DNA of 64,000 bases from positions 248,001 through 312,000 of the forward strand of contig NZ_JAAQPH010000002.1 in NCBI RefSeq assembly GCF_011683915.1, given 5' to 3'. Of this stretch, positions 63,220 through 64,000 are shown piece after piece; within the stretch, counting starts at the first letter, position 1, and every line of letters begins with the position of its first letter. The DNA is from Pelagibius litoralis (lineage in GTDB: Bacteria > Pseudomonadota > Alphaproteobacteria > Kiloniellales > Kiloniellaceae). Below the pieces are notes generated by a model that worked only from the letters and a program-made list of their open reading frames with translations, had not been told where the DNA came from and did no database searches. A program made the translations under genes and the position numbers.

Positions 63220-63783
63220 TCAGCCGGTAAGCCGCCGCACCACCTTCGCCGGGTTGCCGACCACGACGGCGTTCGGCGCCACATCCTTCACCACGACGGA
63301 ACCGGCGCCGACCACCGCGTTATCGCCGAGGATGACACCGGGGCAGAGGACGGCGGCGCCGCCGACCCAGACGTTCTGGCCGATGGTGATGGCTTCTGCG
63401 GTCTCGGTCCCCTTGGCCCGCTCTACAGGGTCGAGCGGATGCACCGCCGTATAGATCTGCACCGCCGGGCCGAACATGGAACCGTCGCCGATCTCCACCT
63501 TGCCGCAGTCCAGGATCGCGCAGCCTGAATTGATATAGACATTGTCGCCAAGGAAGAGGTTCACGCCATAGGCGCAGTGGAACGGTGTCTCGATGAAGAC
63601 GTTGCGGCCCATCGCCCCAAGCAGGTCGCGCAGCGCCTGCGTGGGGCCGTCTTCTTCCAAGGCAACCGACTGGTTGTGGGCCTGGAGTGCCCGGCGGACG
63701 GCGGCGCGCTGGGCGGCCAGTTCCGGGTCTGAAATATCGTAGGGCAGGCCCGCCAGGGCCTTCTGCCGCTCGCTCATGGTCAT
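63220..63783 (-). CDS. maltose/sugar O-acetyltransferase (Maa/NodL/LacA family)
   Basis: 187-aa acetyl-CoA-dependent O-acetyltransferase. An N-terminal Mac helix segment (ERQKALAGLPYDISDPELAAQR) precedes a left-handed parallel beta-helix of hexapeptide repeats (about residues 70-180). The catalytic histidine is in YTAVHPLDPVERA. The C-terminal GNPAKVVRRL is family typical. Could acetylate maltose, galactosides or chitooligosaccharides (NodL); no adjacent genes fix the acceptor, though EPS acetylation is a distant possibility. Confidence 0.94.
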   Translation of the reverse strand: MTMSERQKALAGLPYDISDPELAAQRAAVRRALQAHNQSVALEEDGPTQALRDLLGAMGRNVFIETPFHCAYGVNLFLGDNVYINSGCAILDCGKVEIGDGSMFGPAVQIYTAVHPLDPVERAKGTETAEAITIGQNVWVGGAAVLCPGVILGDNAVVGAGSVVVKDVAPNAVVVGNPAKVVRRLTG

Positions 63784-64000
63784 CGCATGTCATCCATCCG
63801 AAAGAAGCGGCAGCCTAGCTGACCCGCTGACCTGTTGGAACAGGCGGAAACACAACAGAGGTGCCAACGGCACAAATGAAACCAGAAACGCTGGCCTGAG
63901 TGCCAAAGCTGAAACATCAGATCTCTAGACGTCTATGGATTGGTCCGGGCCCTGGCTGCCGCCAAGACCGGGACTCCGCCGCCAGTCTGACGGAGAAAGT
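63784..64000. other. Right-edge region; no supported gene
   Basis: The last 217 bases after the start of the acetyltransferase gene. On the minus strand the frame ending at TAG (63933-63935) is open to the edge, so the end of a gene from outside the window is possible, but its 22 codons have no recognisable motif. Short arms CTCCG/CGGAG near 63973-63994 could be part of a terminator. Confidence 0.25.

Overview
The window is 64 kb of GC-rich chromosomal DNA from an alphaproteobacterium. The sdhE-mfd pair at the left edge, the DUF2783/FAD-monooxygenase pair, tripartite TRAP carriers, PAS_5 and PilZ proteins and a rhizobial-type (Exo-like) polysaccharide locus all fit this group. A Rhodospirillales/Kiloniellales-like, probably marine, host is an inference from gene content. 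No rRNA, tRNA, CRISPR array, transposase or prophage gene was seen.

Layout. (1) 1-9349: the end of sdhE, mfd, then a five-gene dipeptide/oligopeptide-type ABC importer (binding protein, two permeases, two ATPases). (2) 9370-15178: a DsbA/FrnE-type oxidoreductase on the minus strand, then a tight plus-strand operon of acyl-CoA synthetase, SDR, acyl-CoA dehydrogenase, APH-like kinase and a DUF6285 protein. This is the same set of activities as the levulinate/4-hydroxyacid (Lva) pathway. (3) 15179-16656: a gene-free stretch with two perfect DnaA boxes, then PilZ and PAS_5 genes. (4) 17175-40214: a 23 kb exopolysaccharide locus. It holds galE, seven or more glycosyltransferases, a GH16 glycanase, a Wzc/ExoP-type chain-length regulator with tyrosine kinase, a Wzy/ExoQ-like polymerase, a sulfotransferase, a WbaP/ExoY-type initiating transferase, a GalU-like protein with a broken nucleotide-binding motif, a short Wza and an outer-membrane beta-barrel. 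A membrane-anchored class III cyclase and a degenerate alkaline-phosphatase-fold protein are embedded in it. No Wzx flippase was found. (5) 40227-54354: two neighbouring catabolic modules, each combining a TRAP transporter with a class A flavin monooxygenase. The first adds a CoA-transferase, DUF2783 and an MBL hydrolase; the second adds a MarR regulator. A LysE exporter and a secreted MBL protein lie between them. (6) 54447-63783: an epimerase, a divergent LysR/EamA pair around a clear dyad, an RraA-like protein, a gamma-glutamyltransferase without signal peptide, a divergent Lrp/PhzF pair, a palindromic intergenic repeat, and small accessory genes (DUF3574, DUF7002-like, GFA, maltose/NodL-type acetyltransferase).

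How the parts may work together. The EPS locus looks like a Wzx/Wzy-type succinoglycan-like pathway. UDP-sugars from GalE feed an ExoY-type priming enzyme; the glycosyltransferases build the repeat unit, the sulfotransferase may add sulfate, and the polymer leaves through Wzc, the short Wza and perhaps the neighbouring barrel. PilZ, PAS and cyclase genes suggest second-messenger control. The most useful leads are the Lva-like operon, the two likely catalytically dead enzymes in the EPS locus (GalU-like and AlkP-like), the short Wza/barrel pair, and the paired TRAP/monooxygenase modules of unknown substrate.
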